A stretch of 44,702 nucleotides of DNA from Nonomuraea deserti (GCF_004348685.1 NZ_SMKO01000067.1:1-44702), one strand, 5' to 3'; shown: positions 7,701-15,780, counted from the first letter of the stretch. The notes: a model not told the origin generated them from the sequence alone. Made by a program: numbers and translations.

Positions 7701-8836
7701 CCGAGCGCCTGGGTGAGGTCGGCCAGCAGGTCGTCGACGGTCTCGATGCCGACCGACAGCCGCACCAGGTCGGCGGGCACCTCGAGCGGCGACCCGGCCG
7801 CCGAGGCGTGGGTCATCCGGCCGGGGTGCTCGATGAGCGACTCGACGCCGCCGAGCGACTCTCCCAGCGTGAACAGCTTGGCCCTGTCGCACACCGCCAC
7901 TGCCTCCGCCTCGCCTCCGGCGACGCGGAACGACACCATGCCCCCGAACCTCTTCATCTGCTTGACCGCGACCTCGTGCCCGGCGTGCTCGGGGAGGCCC
8001 GGGTAGAGCACGCCGGTGACGCGCGGGTGAGCGAGCAGCAGGTGGACGATGCGTTCGGCGTTGTCGCAGTGGCGGTCCATGCGTACGCCGAGGGTCTTGA
8101 GCCCGCGCAGCGTCAGCCAGGCGTCGAACGGCCCGGCCACGGCGCCGATCGCGTTCTGGTGGTAGGCGAGCTCCTCGCCGAGCCCTCTGTCGGCCGCGAT
8201 CAGCGCTCCGCCGACCACATCGGAGTGGCCGCCGACGTATTTCGTGGTCGAGTGCACGACGACGTCGGCGCCGAGCGACAGCGGCTGCTGCAGGTAGGGC
8301 GAGGCGAACGTGTTGTCGACCACGAGCAGCGAGCCGTTGTCATGGGCCAGCTGCGCCAGCGCGGCGATGTCGGCGATGCCGAGCAGCGGGTTGGTGGGCG
8401 TCTCGACCCAGACGATCTTCGTCTTCTGCGTCATGGCGGCGGCCACGGCGTCGAGGTCGTGCAGCGGGACCGGGTCGTAGTGGAGGTCCCAGCGCTCGTT
8501 GACCTTGGCGAACAGCCGGTAGGTGCCGCCGTAGGCGTCGTTGGGGATGATCACGTGGTCCTGCGGCTTGCACACCGTGCGCAGCAGGGTGTCCTCGGCA
8601 GCCAGACCCGAGGCGAACGCGAGCCCGCGCGCCCCGCCTTCCACCGCCGCCAGCGCCTCTTCGAGCGCGGTCCTCGTGGGATTGGCGGAGCGGCTGTACT
8701 CATATCCGGAACGCAGGCCGCCCACGCCGTCCTGCTTGTAAGTGGACGTGGCGTAGATCGGCGGCACGACCGCGCCGGTCAGCGGGTCGGGCTCCTGGCC
8801 TGCGTGGATGGCCAGGGTCTCAAAACCGTTGCTCAT
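7697..8836 (-). CDS. metB: Cystathionine gamma-synthase
   Basis: The 379-residue PLP enzyme of the Cys/Met metabolism family joins an O-acylhomoserine with cysteine to give cystathionine. The N-terminal ETLAIHAGQEPDPLTGAVVPPIYATSTYKQDGVGG and the motif HSTTKYVGGHSD, whose Lys forms the Schiff base with PLP, are diagnostic. ESLGGVESLIEHPGRMTHAS near the C-terminus is also typical. It closely resembles mycobacterial MetB. The related cystathionine gamma-lyase, or a bifunctional enzyme, cannot be excluded from sequence alone. The cbs gene lies 1.8 kb away on the same strand, so the two could run transsulfuration. The start is ATG 8836; it has no ribosome site but a TAACGT box 7 nt upstream, so it is probably leaderless. 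Three strong hairpins precede the promoter. Confidence 0.93.
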   Translation of the reverse strand: MSNGFETLAIHAGQEPDPLTGAVVPPIYATSTYKQDGVGGLRSGYEYSRSANPTRTALEEALAAVEGGARGLAFASGLAAEDTLLRTVCKPQDHVIIPNDAYGGTYRLFAKVNERWDLHYDPVPLHDLDAVAAAMTQKTKIVWVETPTNPLLGIADIAALAQLAHDNGSLLVVDNTFASPYLQQPLSLGADVVVHSTTKYVGGHSDVVGGALIAADRGLGEELAYHQNAIGAVAGPFDAWLTLRGLKTLGVRMDRHCDNAERIVHLLLAHPRVTGVLYPGLPEHAGHEVAVKQMKRFGGMVSFRVAGGEAEAVAVCDRAKLFTLGESLGGVESLIEHPGRMTHASAAGSPLEVPADLVRLSVGIETVDDLLADLTQALG

Positions 8837-8843
8837 ACAGGCC

Positions 8844-8849
8844 ACGTTA
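8844..8849 (-). promoter_or_regulatory. -10 box (TAACGT) of leaderless metB
   Basis: On the minus strand TAACGT is followed by 7 nt and then the metB ATG. This is the spacing for a transcript that begins on the start codon. Confidence 0.45.
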
Positions 8850-8858
8850 ACGGAAGTC

Positions 8859-8954
8859 GGCCCGCGATCCGTTCCCCTCCGGATCGCGGGCCGCCGACGG
8901 GACGTCGTCCCCAAGGGCTCCCGTCGAGGCTCGCGCACCATGCCCGCGCGAGCC
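8859..8954 (-). ncRNA. Three tandem hairpins upstream of metB (structured RNA or terminators)
   Basis: On the minus strand three perfect-stem hairpins follow one another with almost no spacer. Hairpin 1 (8954-8928) has a 9-bp stem GGCTCGCGC/GCGCGAGCC and a 9-nt loop. Hairpin 2 (8926-8895) has an 8-bp stem CGACGGGA/TCCCGTCG and a 16-nt loop. Hairpin 3 (8892-8859) has a 13-bp stem GGCCCGCGATCCG with a purine loop GAGGGGAA. Loop 1 contains GGGC and loop 2 GCCC, so a loop-loop contact is possible. They lie between a small membrane-protein gene and metB. They may simply be terminators; I see no match to the known SAM riboswitch cores. Confidence 0.45.
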
Positions 8955-8962
8955 ACGGATGG

Positions 8963-9187
8963 TCAGGCGGCCCTGGGCTCCTGACGGTCCCCGCCTGACC
9001 GGGGCGGGAGCCGTACCACGTCCGCCTTGATGAACCGGCCGCTGCCGCCCTCCGCGTGCTCCCCGTTGATGCGGGAGAGCAGCACGGGGTCGGCCAGTGC
9101 GAGCAGCACCCCGACGACCAGCCCGATACCCAGCAGTGCGAACCCGATGGCCACCATTTTCCTGTCCCCTTCCGACATCTCCAGCAT
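8963..9187 (-). CDS. Small membrane protein (74 aa)
   Basis: A short ORF encodes one membrane helix (MVAIGFALLGIGLVVGVLLALA) and a cytosolic or extracellular tail of about 40 residues ending PPRSGGDRQEPRAA. I recognise no family. Three starts are possible: ATG 9187, ATG 9178 and ATG 9157. The last has an AAGGGG ribosome site 8 nt upstream but would begin directly at the helix; the first keeps the charged leader LEMSEGDRK. I list the longest ATG form. The gene is divergent from the sensor kinase at 9294, and three hairpins follow its stop. Confidence 0.55.
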   Translation of the reverse strand: MLEMSEGDRKMVAIGFALLGIGLVVGVLLALADPVLLSRINGEHAEGGSGRFIKADVVRLPPRSGGDRQEPRAA

Positions 9188-9281
9188 CGGCGACGTGCTC
9201 GGCTTCCGCCTCAGCTCAAGGGCTGGTCTCGTACGCGGCACCTCGGCCGAACGGCTGATACGACCTGTCCGACTTGCGGCT

Positions 9282-9287
9282 TAGGCT
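9282..9287 (+). promoter_or_regulatory. -10 box (TAGGCT) of leaderless sensor kinase gene
   Basis: TAGGCT ends 6 nt before the GTG at 9294. There is no ribosome site, which again indicates a leaderless transcript. Confidence 0.45.
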
Positions 9288-9293
9288 CGGGGC

Positions 9294-10436
9294 GTGGGGG
9301 ATTCCAAGCGCATCGTGTACTGGGTCCGCCGGCTGAGCGAGCTCGCGATGCTCGGCTGGCTCGGCATGATGTGGCTGATCGACCTGGTGCTCGCCTATTC
9401 CATCGGGGGGTTCCAGTGGCTGGTCCCCGTCTGCGGCGCGGCCGGCACGGTGGCCGTGGTGCTGCGCCGCCGCTACCGCCTGCGAGGCTTCTGCGTCATG
9501 CTGGCCACGTCGTTGTGCGCCTCGCTGACGATCGGCGCCACCGGGCTCGCGGGCGTGCCCGGCATGGCGGAGACCGGGTCGCTGCTCATCCTGCTCATCG
9601 GCGCGCTGCGGCACGTGGAGCCGGTGCGGCGGGCGGCGGGTCTGGCGTGCGTGGCGCTGGTCGTCCTGATGTCGGAGGCCGTCGGGCGCGACTACAACAG
9701 CTCAGGGCTGGCGTTCTCGTTCCTGCTGTTCGCGGGCTGGTCGATGGCCGCCGGCGTCGGCGGTTACCTCCGCTTCCAGCAGGAGCGCCGCGTGGAGGCG
9801 GTCCATTCGGTACGCAGGGCCGAACGCCTGGAGCTGGCCAGGGAGCTGCACGACCTGGTCGCCCACTACATCACGGGCATCGTGGTCCAGGCCCAGGCCG
9901 CCAGGACGGTCGCCCGGACCAGTCCCGAGGCGGTGGCGCCCGCGCTGGACGCGATCGCCACGGCCGGTTCGGAGGCGCTGACCTCGATGCGGCGCATGGT
10001 GACGGTGCTGCGCGCGGAGGACGATCCGTCCCGCAAGCCCGGCGTCACGCTGGCCGACCTGCGGATGCTGACCGAGAAGTTCTCCTCCGACGGGCCGAAG
10101 GTGGCGTTCGAGATCGGCCAGGGGATCGACGATCGCACGCTGCCTCCCGAGGTGATGACCACCCTGCACCGGGTGCTGCAGGAGGCGCTCACGAACGTGC
10201 GCAAGCACGCGTCCCGTGCCGCCTGGGTGGAGGCCGACTTACGGCGGCATGCGAAGGTGGTGACGCTGCGGGTGCGCAACTTCGGGGCGGCCTCGGATCC
10301 GCGGGTCGCCCGCCTCGGCGGCGGGTTCGGGCTGGTCGGGATGGCCGAGCGGGTCGAGGCTCTGGGCGGCAGGCTCTATGCGGGCCCGTCCCCCGAGGGG
10401 GCGTGGGAAGTGATCGCCGAGTTCCCCCTGCCCTGA
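9294..10436 (+). CDS. Orphan NarL-type sensor histidine kinase
   Basis: The 380-residue kinase has several N-terminal membrane helices (about residues 15-170), then a HisKA_3 dimerisation domain with the phosphoacceptor His186 in ARELHDLVAHYITG. A HATPase_c domain follows, with VLQEALTNVRKHA (N box) and GGGFGLVGMAERVEALGG (G box). This is the architecture of kinases that pair with LuxR/NarL-type regulators. No response regulator is adjacent: the next gene downstream is convergent cbs, so the kinase is an orphan and its partner must be elsewhere. Codon 316 (10239-10241) is the rare leucine codon TTA, so full translation needs a UUA-reading tRNA, a known developmental checkpoint (bldA) in streptomycetes. 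A strong hairpin terminator follows. The signal it senses is unknown. Confidence 0.88.
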   Translation: MGDSKRIVYWVRRLSELAMLGWLGMMWLIDLVLAYSIGGFQWLVPVCGAAGTVAVVLRRRYRLRGFCVMLATSLCASLTIGATGLAGVPGMAETGSLLILLIGALRHVEPVRRAAGLACVALVVLMSEAVGRDYNSSGLAFSFLLFAGWSMAAGVGGYLRFQQERRVEAVHSVRRAERLELARELHDLVAHYITGIVVQAQAARTVARTSPEAVAPALDAIATAGSEALTSMRRMVTVLRAEDDPSRKPGVTLADLRMLTEKFSSDGPKVAFEIGQGIDDRTLPPEVMTTLHRVLQEALTNVRKHASRAAWVEADLRRHAKVVTLRVRNFGAASDPRVARLGGGFGLVGMAERVEALGGRLYAGPSPEGAWEVIAEFPLP

Positions 10437-10554
10437 GCCGGGCCGCTCGACCGCCTGGCCGCCCAGGACGGCGCTGCGGCCGCCGTCGGAGCGCGCCGAC
10501 GCCGGGGGCCTCGGCACCGTGACGGGGCCGATCGGGAAGCATCGACGACCCCGC

Positions 10555-10580
10555 CTCAGGCCGCCGTAGGGCGGCCTGAG
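10555..10580. terminator. Perfect 11-bp stem hairpin between kinase and cbs
   Basis: The arms CTCAGGCCGCC (10555-10565) and GGCGGCCTGAG (10570-10580) pair fully around a GTAG tetraloop. It lies between the two convergent genes and should act in both directions; there is no long U-tract. Confidence 0.75.
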
Positions 10581-10589
10581 AAGAGGGGG

Positions 10590-11960
10590 TCAGTGGTTGG
10601 CGAGGAAGGCGAGCAGATCGTGCCTGGTGATCAGGCCGGCGGGCTTGCCATCTTCCAGCACAACAGCCGCATCGGCCTTCTCCAGCGCTTCGACCGCACG
10701 CGCCACAGGTTCACCGCTGCCGATCGTGGGTAGCGGCGCTGACATGTGATCGGCGATGGTGTCGTCGGAGGAGAGCCGGCCGTGATACAGGGCTTCGAGG
10801 AGATCGCGTTCGACGATGGAGCCGACCACCTCGGCCGCCATGACGGGTGGCTCCTCCTTCATCACGGGAAGCTGCGACACCGAGTATTCGCGCATGATCG
10901 AGATGACCGTGCTGACCGACTCGTACGGATGCGCGTGCACGAACTCCGGCAGCCCTGCCCCCTTGCGCGCCAGCACGTCGCCGACCAGCCCTTCCTCGGA
11001 CGACGTGGTCAGGAAGCCGTAGTCGGCCATCCAGTCGTCGTTGAAGATCTTGGACAGGTAGCCGCGGCCGCCGTCGGGCAGCAGCACGACGATCATGTCG
11101 TCGGGCGCGGCGGTGGCCGCCACCCGCAGCGCCGCCACCACGGCCATCCCGCAGGAGCCGCCGACCAGCAGCCCTTCCTCGCGGGCGAGCCGGCGGGTCA
11201 TGTTGAACGACTCCTTGTCGGTGACCGCGATGACCTCGTCACAGATCTTGGTGTCGTACGTGGCCGGCCAGATGTCCTCCCCGACCCCCTCCACGAGGTA
11301 GGGACGCCCGGACCCGCCCGAGTAGACCGACCCCTCGGGGTCGGCTCCGATGATCTTCACCTGGCCGCCGGAGACCTCCTTGAGGTAGCGGCCCGTGCCG
11401 CTGATCGTGCCCCCGGTGCCGATGCCGGCCACGAAGTGGGTGATCCGGCCGTCGGTCTGCTCCCAGATCTCGGGACCGGTCGAGTGGTAGTGGGAGTCGG
11501 GGTTGTTGACGTTGGTGTACTGGTTCGGCTTCCAGGCGTTGGGCACCTCGCGGGCCAGCCGGTCGGAGACCGAGTAGTAGGAGTCGGGGTGGTCGGGCGA
11601 GACGGCGGTCGGGCAGACGACGACCTCGGCCCCGTAGGCGCGCAGCACGGAGATCTTGTCCTGGGCCACCTTGTCGGGCACCACGAACAGGCACCGGTAG
11701 CCCTTCTGCTGCGCCACGATGGCCAGGCCCACGCCGGTGTTGCCGGACGTCGGCTCGACGATCACACCTCCTGGACGCAGCTCGCCGGACGCTTCGGCGG
11801 CCTCGATCATGCGTGCCGCGATGCGGTCCTTGACCGAACCGCCGGGGTTGAAGTATTCGACCTTCGCGACCACCTGGGCGGACACTCCCGCGGTGACTTT
11901 GTGCAGCCGGACCAGCGGAGTGTTCCCCATCAGGTCGACCAGGGAATCGTAAACGCGCAC
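10590..11960 (-). CDS. cbs: Cystathionine beta-synthase
   Basis: The 456-residue PLP fold-type II enzyme condenses homocysteine with serine to give cystathionine, the first step of reverse transsulfuration. The N-terminus RVYDSLVDLMGNTPLVRLHKV and NPGGSVKDR (Schiff-base Lys44) are typical, as are PTSGNTGVGLA and the phosphate-binding GIGTGGTISGTG. After about residue 330 come two CBS domains (VSTVISIMREYSVSQLPVM... and DHMSAPLPTIGSGEPVARAVEAL), which in this family bind adenosyl ligands and regulate activity. There is no N-terminal haem domain, as is usual for bacteria. GTG 11960 was chosen because it matches the conserved family start and has GAAGG 11 nt upstream; GTG 11972 is the alternative. 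It is divergent from an SGNH hydrolase. With metB nearby the cell can interconvert cysteine and homocysteine. Confidence 0.93.
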   Translation of the reverse strand: MRVYDSLVDLMGNTPLVRLHKVTAGVSAQVVAKVEYFNPGGSVKDRIAARMIEAAEASGELRPGGVIVEPTSGNTGVGLAIVAQQKGYRCLFVVPDKVAQDKISVLRAYGAEVVVCPTAVSPDHPDSYYSVSDRLAREVPNAWKPNQYTNVNNPDSHYHSTGPEIWEQTDGRITHFVAGIGTGGTISGTGRYLKEVSGGQVKIIGADPEGSVYSGGSGRPYLVEGVGEDIWPATYDTKICDEVIAVTDKESFNMTRRLAREEGLLVGGSCGMAVVAALRVAATAAPDDMIVVLLPDGGRGYLSKIFNDDWMADYGFLTTSSEEGLVGDVLARKGAGLPEFVHAHPYESVSTVISIMREYSVSQLPVMKEEPPVMAAEVVGSIVERDLLEALYHGRLSSDDTIADHMSAPLPTIGSGEPVARAVEALEKADAAVVLEDGKPAGLITRHDLLAFLANH

Positions 11961-12087
11961 CGAGGTGTTCACCTTCTTTGCCGAAGCTTGATCAGCTTGC
12001 CTGTGGCCGAGGTCCCAAGGGGGTGGCGGGGCCTCGGTTAGTTTCAAGCAAACGCTACCGCCGAGTTCGACCAGGGAGGTCACGTAC
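11961..12087. promoter_or_regulatory. Divergent promoter region, cbs / SGNH hydrolase
   Basis: This 127-bp gap holds an inverted repeat AAGCT-TGATC-AGCTT at 11984-11998, close to the cbs start. A plus-strand -10-like TAGTTT lies at 12039-12044, giving a leader of about 37 nt before the SGNH gene, which has the strong ribosome site AGGGAGGT. The repeat could be an operator for cbs; this is a guess from position. Confidence 0.4.
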
Positions 12088-13071
12088 GTGGTGTGGGCAG
12101 CTGGCGTGGCGCGCGCGGCGCGGAGGATCGCGACGGCGGCGGCTCTCGGAGGTGGCGGGCTGACCGCCCTGGGAGCCACGGCATACGGACTGTTGATCGC
12201 CGAGGGGTTGCTCGCCCGCAGGGTCATCGGGCAGCCGCACGGCCTGGACGGCCCGGTCTCCGACGGCACGTACGGCGAGTTCCCCGGCGTGCCGCTCAAC
12301 CTGGCCATGCTCGGCGACTCCACGTCCGTGGGGCTCGGGGTGAGCGAGCCCAGCCACACCCCCGGCGTCCTGCTGGCGAACGGCCTGGCCGCGGTGGCGG
12401 AGCGGCCGGTGCGCCTGCTCGTGGCCGGCAAGTCGGGCACCCCGTCGGCCGAGCTGGGCGAGCAGGTCGACGCCGTCCTGGCCATGGGCCCCGACGTGGC
12501 GGTGATCTTCGTGGGGGCGAACGACATCATCACGCAGACGCCGCCCGCGGTGGCCGTACGCCATCTGAGTAAGGCCGTGCGGAGGCTGCGGGACGCGGGG
12601 GCGGAGGTGGTCGTGGGCACGTGCCCCGACCTCGGCACGGTGCGGCCGATCGCGCAGCCGCTGCGCTGGGTGACGCGGCGGTGGAGCCGGCAGCTGGCGG
12701 CGGCGCAGACGGTGGCGGTGGTGGATGCGGGCGGCCGTACGGTGGCGTTCGCCGACGTCCTGGGCCCGGAGTTCGCGACAAATCCGACAGAAATGTTCGG
12801 ACCGGATCGATTCCATCCATCTGACCGAGGTTACGCACAGGCCGCTTACGCGGTGCTACCGTCAGTGTGCGCTGCGTTGGGACTGTGGCCTGAGCCCAGA
12901 CCCGCTCGTGGCGAAGCACTGCAACCGATTTACCTTGCGGCGGCTACGGCCGCGGAGGAGCCCGGCACCGAGGTCACCGCGACCCGGGTCGACGGGCGGG
13001 CGACGGGCCTGCACGGCAAGTGGGTGACGTTGTTCCGCCGGCGGCTCGGCGAGCCGCTTAACGACGCCTGA
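12088..13071 (+). CDS. Membrane-anchored SGNH/GDSL hydrolase
   Basis: The 327-residue protein has an N-terminal hydrophobic segment (about 14-42) and then an SGNH hydrolase domain. Block I is LAMLGDSTSVGLGV with catalytic Ser78. The block III Asn is in IFVGANDI. Block V is DRFHPSDRGY, with the catalytic Asp and His. These enzymes remove acyl groups from lipids, sugars or cell-wall polymers; the substrate here is unknown. The catalytic domain should lie outside the membrane if the N-terminal helix is an anchor. GTG 12088 has AGGGAGGT 7 nt upstream. The C-terminal tail (EEPGTEVTATRVDGRATGLHGKWVTLFRRRLG) is outside the core domain. A beta-propeller lipoprotein follows 59 bp downstream. Confidence 0.85.
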   Translation: MVWAAGVARAARRIATAAALGGGGLTALGATAYGLLIAEGLLARRVIGQPHGLDGPVSDGTYGEFPGVPLNLAMLGDSTSVGLGVSEPSHTPGVLLANGLAAVAERPVRLLVAGKSGTPSAELGEQVDAVLAMGPDVAVIFVGANDIITQTPPAVAVRHLSKAVRRLRDAGAEVVVGTCPDLGTVRPIAQPLRWVTRRWSRQLAAAQTVAVVDAGGRTVAFADVLGPEFATNPTEMFGPDRFHPSDRGYAQAAYAVLPSVCAALGLWPEPRPARGEALQPIYLAAATAAEEPGTEVTATRVDGRATGLHGKWVTLFRRRLGEPLNDA

Positions 13072-13130
13072 CCGCGGTCACCCTCCGAGCCCGAGCCGTC
13101 ACTCCCCGTCCTTTTTGGAGTGAATTGCCT

Positions 13131-14474
13131 GTGCTCCGGCCCTTGTGGAAATCGTCTATCGCCCTCGCGGGAATCCTCGCCGCGACCGCATGCTCCGGCA
13201 GCGACGCGGCCACGACGAGCTTCCCGACCTGGCACAACACCGACGTCAACGCCGTCAGCCGGATGGCGGCGGCCGGCGGGGTCGTCGCGACCACGTCGCT
13301 GAAGTCCGGCGGCACGCTCGAGACCGTCGCCATCGGCCTGCGCGACGGCAAGCGCCTGTGGGCCTACCCGGCCACGATGGCCGGTCGCCTGCCCGGCATG
13401 GGTGTCTCCACCCCCGCGGTCGTGGAGACCTCCGAGGGTCAGAGCGTGGTCGTCGCGCTCGACCCGGCCAAGAAGGGCGGCTGGAACGCGACCCTGGTCG
13501 CCCGCGACGCCTTCTCCGGGGTGCGCAAGTGGACCAGGCCGGTGCACTCGACGTTCGGGCCGCAGCGCTGCGGCCCCTACGTCTGCCTGTCCGAGCACAC
13601 CGCCCTGGCCAAGGCCCGCATGGTGGTGCTCGACCCGGCCACGGGCAAACAACTGTGGAAGCTGCCCGGCATCGCCGAGGTGGAGTGGTCGGACGCGCGC
13701 CGGGTCCTGCTGCTCAGGCTGTCCGCCAACCCCATGATCGAGTCGTACGAGCTCAAGACCGGCAAGCTCCAGTGGCAGCAGCCGATCGAGCAGGCGCTGG
13801 GCCCGGGCATCGACATGTCGGGCGGGTGGGCGTTCGGCTCGACGGGCGGCAACCTCGTCGGCTACGTCGCCCCCTACACCAACCCGCAGACCAAGAAGAT
13901 CTCCACGTTCGGCCTGTTCTCCATCGAGATCAGCGACGGGACGATCAACTGGATGCGGCCCTCGGTGGTGCGCGTCTATCCCAGCGGCAACCCCGGCTAC
14001 GCCCCGGTCGTCCGTCCGGTCGACCGCCAGGGCGCCTATGGCGGCTTCGCCCGGCTCGACTCGGAGACCGGGCGGGTGGTCGGCCAGGTCACGGCGGCCG
14101 ACGTGCCCGGCTCCGGCTGGTGGCTGGCCTTCCCCGACCAGATGGACAAGCTCGGCTTCCTCCAGCACAACGCCAAGGGCTCGGCCTTCGACCTCGTCAC
14201 CGGCAAGCAGGTGCCCGTGGAGGAGCAGCGCGGGTGGTCGTTCTGCGTCACCGACCCCAAGCCGCTGACGCTGCGCGGCCAGGCGCCGGGCTTCTACTCG
14301 ACGGCCGCCATCTGCCAGTACGACCTCGGCACCGGCAAGCGCGTCTCTCCGGCGTCCGCGCCGCCGGCCTGGTTCACGGGCAGCCAGGACGGGTGGCGGC
14401 TGTGGCGCGACGAGAAGGGGGCGATCCACGCCGTGAACGACCACACCGCCACGGCTCCGGGTATGTACGGATAA
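13131..14474 (+). CDS. Lipoprotein with PQQ-like beta-propeller
   Basis: The protein has about 447 residues, with a lipoprotein signal (WKSSIALAGILAATAC, lipobox LAATAC), so it should be lipid-anchored on the outer face of the membrane. The body is a chain of four-stranded repeats with PQQ/WD-like features: LRDGKRLWAYPA, DAFSGVRKWTRPV, DPATGKQLWKLPG, ELKTGKLQWQQP, EISDGTINWMRP. The recurring (D/T)G(K/R)xxW units are typical of PQQ-like beta-propellers of the BamB/quinoprotein type, but I see no residues showing that PQQ is bound. It may be a binding or scaffold protein. A GGAG ribosome site lies 10 nt before GTG 13131 and 4 nt before TTG 13125; I prefer the GTG. It may be co-transcribed with the SGNH hydrolase. 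Confidence 0.8.
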   Translation: MLRPLWKSSIALAGILAATACSGSDAATTSFPTWHNTDVNAVSRMAAAGGVVATTSLKSGGTLETVAIGLRDGKRLWAYPATMAGRLPGMGVSTPAVVETSEGQSVVVALDPAKKGGWNATLVARDAFSGVRKWTRPVHSTFGPQRCGPYVCLSEHTALAKARMVVLDPATGKQLWKLPGIAEVEWSDARRVLLLRLSANPMIESYELKTGKLQWQQPIEQALGPGIDMSGGWAFGSTGGNLVGYVAPYTNPQTKKISTFGLFSIEISDGTINWMRPSVVRVYPSGNPGYAPVVRPVDRQGAYGGFARLDSETGRVVGQVTAADVPGSGWWLAFPDQMDKLGFLQHNAKGSAFDLVTGKQVPVEEQRGWSFCVTDPKPLTLRGQAPGFYSTAAICQYDLGTGKRVSPASAPPAWFTGSQDGWRLWRDEKGAIHAVNDHTATAPGMYG

Positions 14475-14504
14475 CGGGGGCCGCTCGGGGCTTGCGCACA
14501 GAAC

Positions 14505-14519
14505 TGGAATATAGTTCTA
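14505..14519. promoter_or_regulatory. Palindromic operator candidate upstream of thiolase
   Basis: A 15-bp imperfect palindrome of form TnGAA-N5-TTCnA sits in an AT-rich patch 26 bp before the thiolase ATG and overlaps a -10-like TATAGT. TetR-type regulators of lipid and steroid catabolism in actinobacteria use similar GAAC/GTTC half-sites, so this may be such an operator; the spacing differs from the KstR consensus as I remember it. Confidence 0.4.
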
Positions 14520-14545
14520 CTATTAGCGCCGACAAAGGAGGGGCC

Positions 14546-15763
14546 ATGCCCGAGGCAGTCATCGTCGCAACCGCGCGTTCCCCCATCGGACGAGCCTTCA
14601 AAGGATCGCTCAAGGAGATCCGGCCCGACGACCTGACCGTGCAGATGATCCAGGCGGCGCTGGCCAAGGTGCCCCAGCTCGACCCCACGTCCATCGACGA
14701 CATCCTGCTCGGGTGCGGGCTGCCCGGCGGCGAGCAGGGGTTCAACATGGCCCGGGTGGTGGCGGTGATGCTGGGGCTCGACAACGTGCCCGGCGCCACC
14801 GTGACGCGCTACTGCTCCTCTTCCCTGCAGACCACCAGGATGGCCTTCCACGCGATCAAGGCGGGCGAGGGCGACGTGTTCGTGTCCGCCGGGGTGGAGA
14901 CCGTGTCGCGCTTCACCAAGGGCAACTCCGACTCGCTGCCCGACACCCACAATCCGGTCTTCCTCGACGCGCTGGCCCGGACGAAGGCCTTCACCGAGGG
15001 CGGGCGCGAGTGGCACGACCCGCGCGAGGACGGCGAGGTGCCCGACGTCTACATCGCGATGGGGCAGACGGCCGAGAACCTCGCCCAGCTCAAGGGGGTC
15101 ACCCGCCAGGACCAGGACGAGTTCGGCGTACGCTCGCAAAACCTCGCCGAGAAGGCACTGGCCGACGGGTTCTGGCAGAAGGACATCACGCCCGTGACCC
15201 TGCCGGACGGCACCGTGGTCAGCAAGGACGACGGCCCGCGCCCCGGCACCACCTACGAGAAGGTCTCGACCCTGGCGCCGGTGTTCCGTCCTGACGGCAC
15301 CGTCACGGCGGGCAACTGCTGCCCGCTGAACGACGGGGCCGCCGCCCTCGTCGTGATGAGCGACGTCAAGGCGGCCGAGCTCGGCATCACGCCGCTGGCC
15401 AGGATCGTGTCCACCGGGGTCACCGGGCTGTCGCCGGAGATCATGGGCCTCGGACCGGTGGAGGCCTCGAAGCAGGCGCTGTCCAGGGCCGGGATGGCGA
15501 TCGACGACATCGACCTGGTGGAGATCAACGAGGCGTTCGCCGCGCAGGTGATCCCGTCGTACCGTGACCTCGGCATCGACCTCGACCGGCTCAACGTCAA
15601 CGGCGGGGCGATCGCCGTGGGGCATCCGTTCGGGATGACGGGTGCCCGGATCGCGTCCACGCTGATCAACAGCCTGCAGCACCACGACAAGAGCATCGGG
15701 CTCGAGACCATGTGCGTGGGTGGCGGGCAGGGCATGGCGATGGTCCTGGAGCGGCTGTCCTGA
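14546..15763 (+). CDS. Acetyl-CoA C-acetyltransferase (thiolase), FadA-like
   Basis: The 405-residue thiolase has all the catalytic groups. The nucleophile is Cys90 in TRYCSSSLQTTRMA. EINEAFAAQ and GGAIAVGHPFGMTGAR carry the active-site Asn and His. CVGGGQGMAMV holds the second Cys, which acts as acid/base. It cleaves 3-ketoacyl-CoA with CoA to acetyl-CoA and a shortened acyl-CoA, or runs the reverse condensation. The sequence is most like the FadA-type thiolases of actinobacteria used in beta-oxidation or sterol breakdown; chain-length preference cannot be read here. AAAGGAGGGG precedes the ATG. The reading frame stays open far upstream through the lipoprotein gene, but the ribosome site and family start fix 14546. 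No hydratase or dehydrogenase gene is adjacent. A 9-bp-stem terminator follows. Confidence 0.93.
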   Translation: MPEAVIVATARSPIGRAFKGSLKEIRPDDLTVQMIQAALAKVPQLDPTSIDDILLGCGLPGGEQGFNMARVVAVMLGLDNVPGATVTRYCSSSLQTTRMAFHAIKAGEGDVFVSAGVETVSRFTKGNSDSLPDTHNPVFLDALARTKAFTEGGREWHDPREDGEVPDVYIAMGQTAENLAQLKGVTRQDQDEFGVRSQNLAEKALADGFWQKDITPVTLPDGTVVSKDDGPRPGTTYEKVSTLAPVFRPDGTVTAGNCCPLNDGAAALVVMSDVKAAELGITPLARIVSTGVTGLSPEIMGLGPVEASKQALSRAGMAIDDIDLVEINEAFAAQVIPSYRDLGIDLDRLNVNGGAIAVGHPFGMTGARIASTLINSLQHHDKSIGLETMCVGGGQGMAMVLERLS

Positions 15764-15780
15764 TCTCGCCCGTACGGCAG

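Noticed and set aside
8859..8954. A SAM-I or SAM-IV riboswitch upstream of metB
   Set aside because: The hairpins do not contain the conserved core bases of these riboswitches that I know, and the likely metB promoter lies downstream of them.
14505..14519. A genuine KstR site
   Set aside because: The half-sites look similar, but the spacer is longer than in the KstR consensus I recall and no steroid genes are nearby. It was kept only as an unnamed operator candidate.
13145..15763. An 872-codon open frame running through the lipoprotein gene into the thiolase
   Set aside because: The thiolase has its own ATG and ribosome site at 14546, and the upstream part in this frame is meaningless sequence out of frame with the lipoprotein. 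It is not a fusion.
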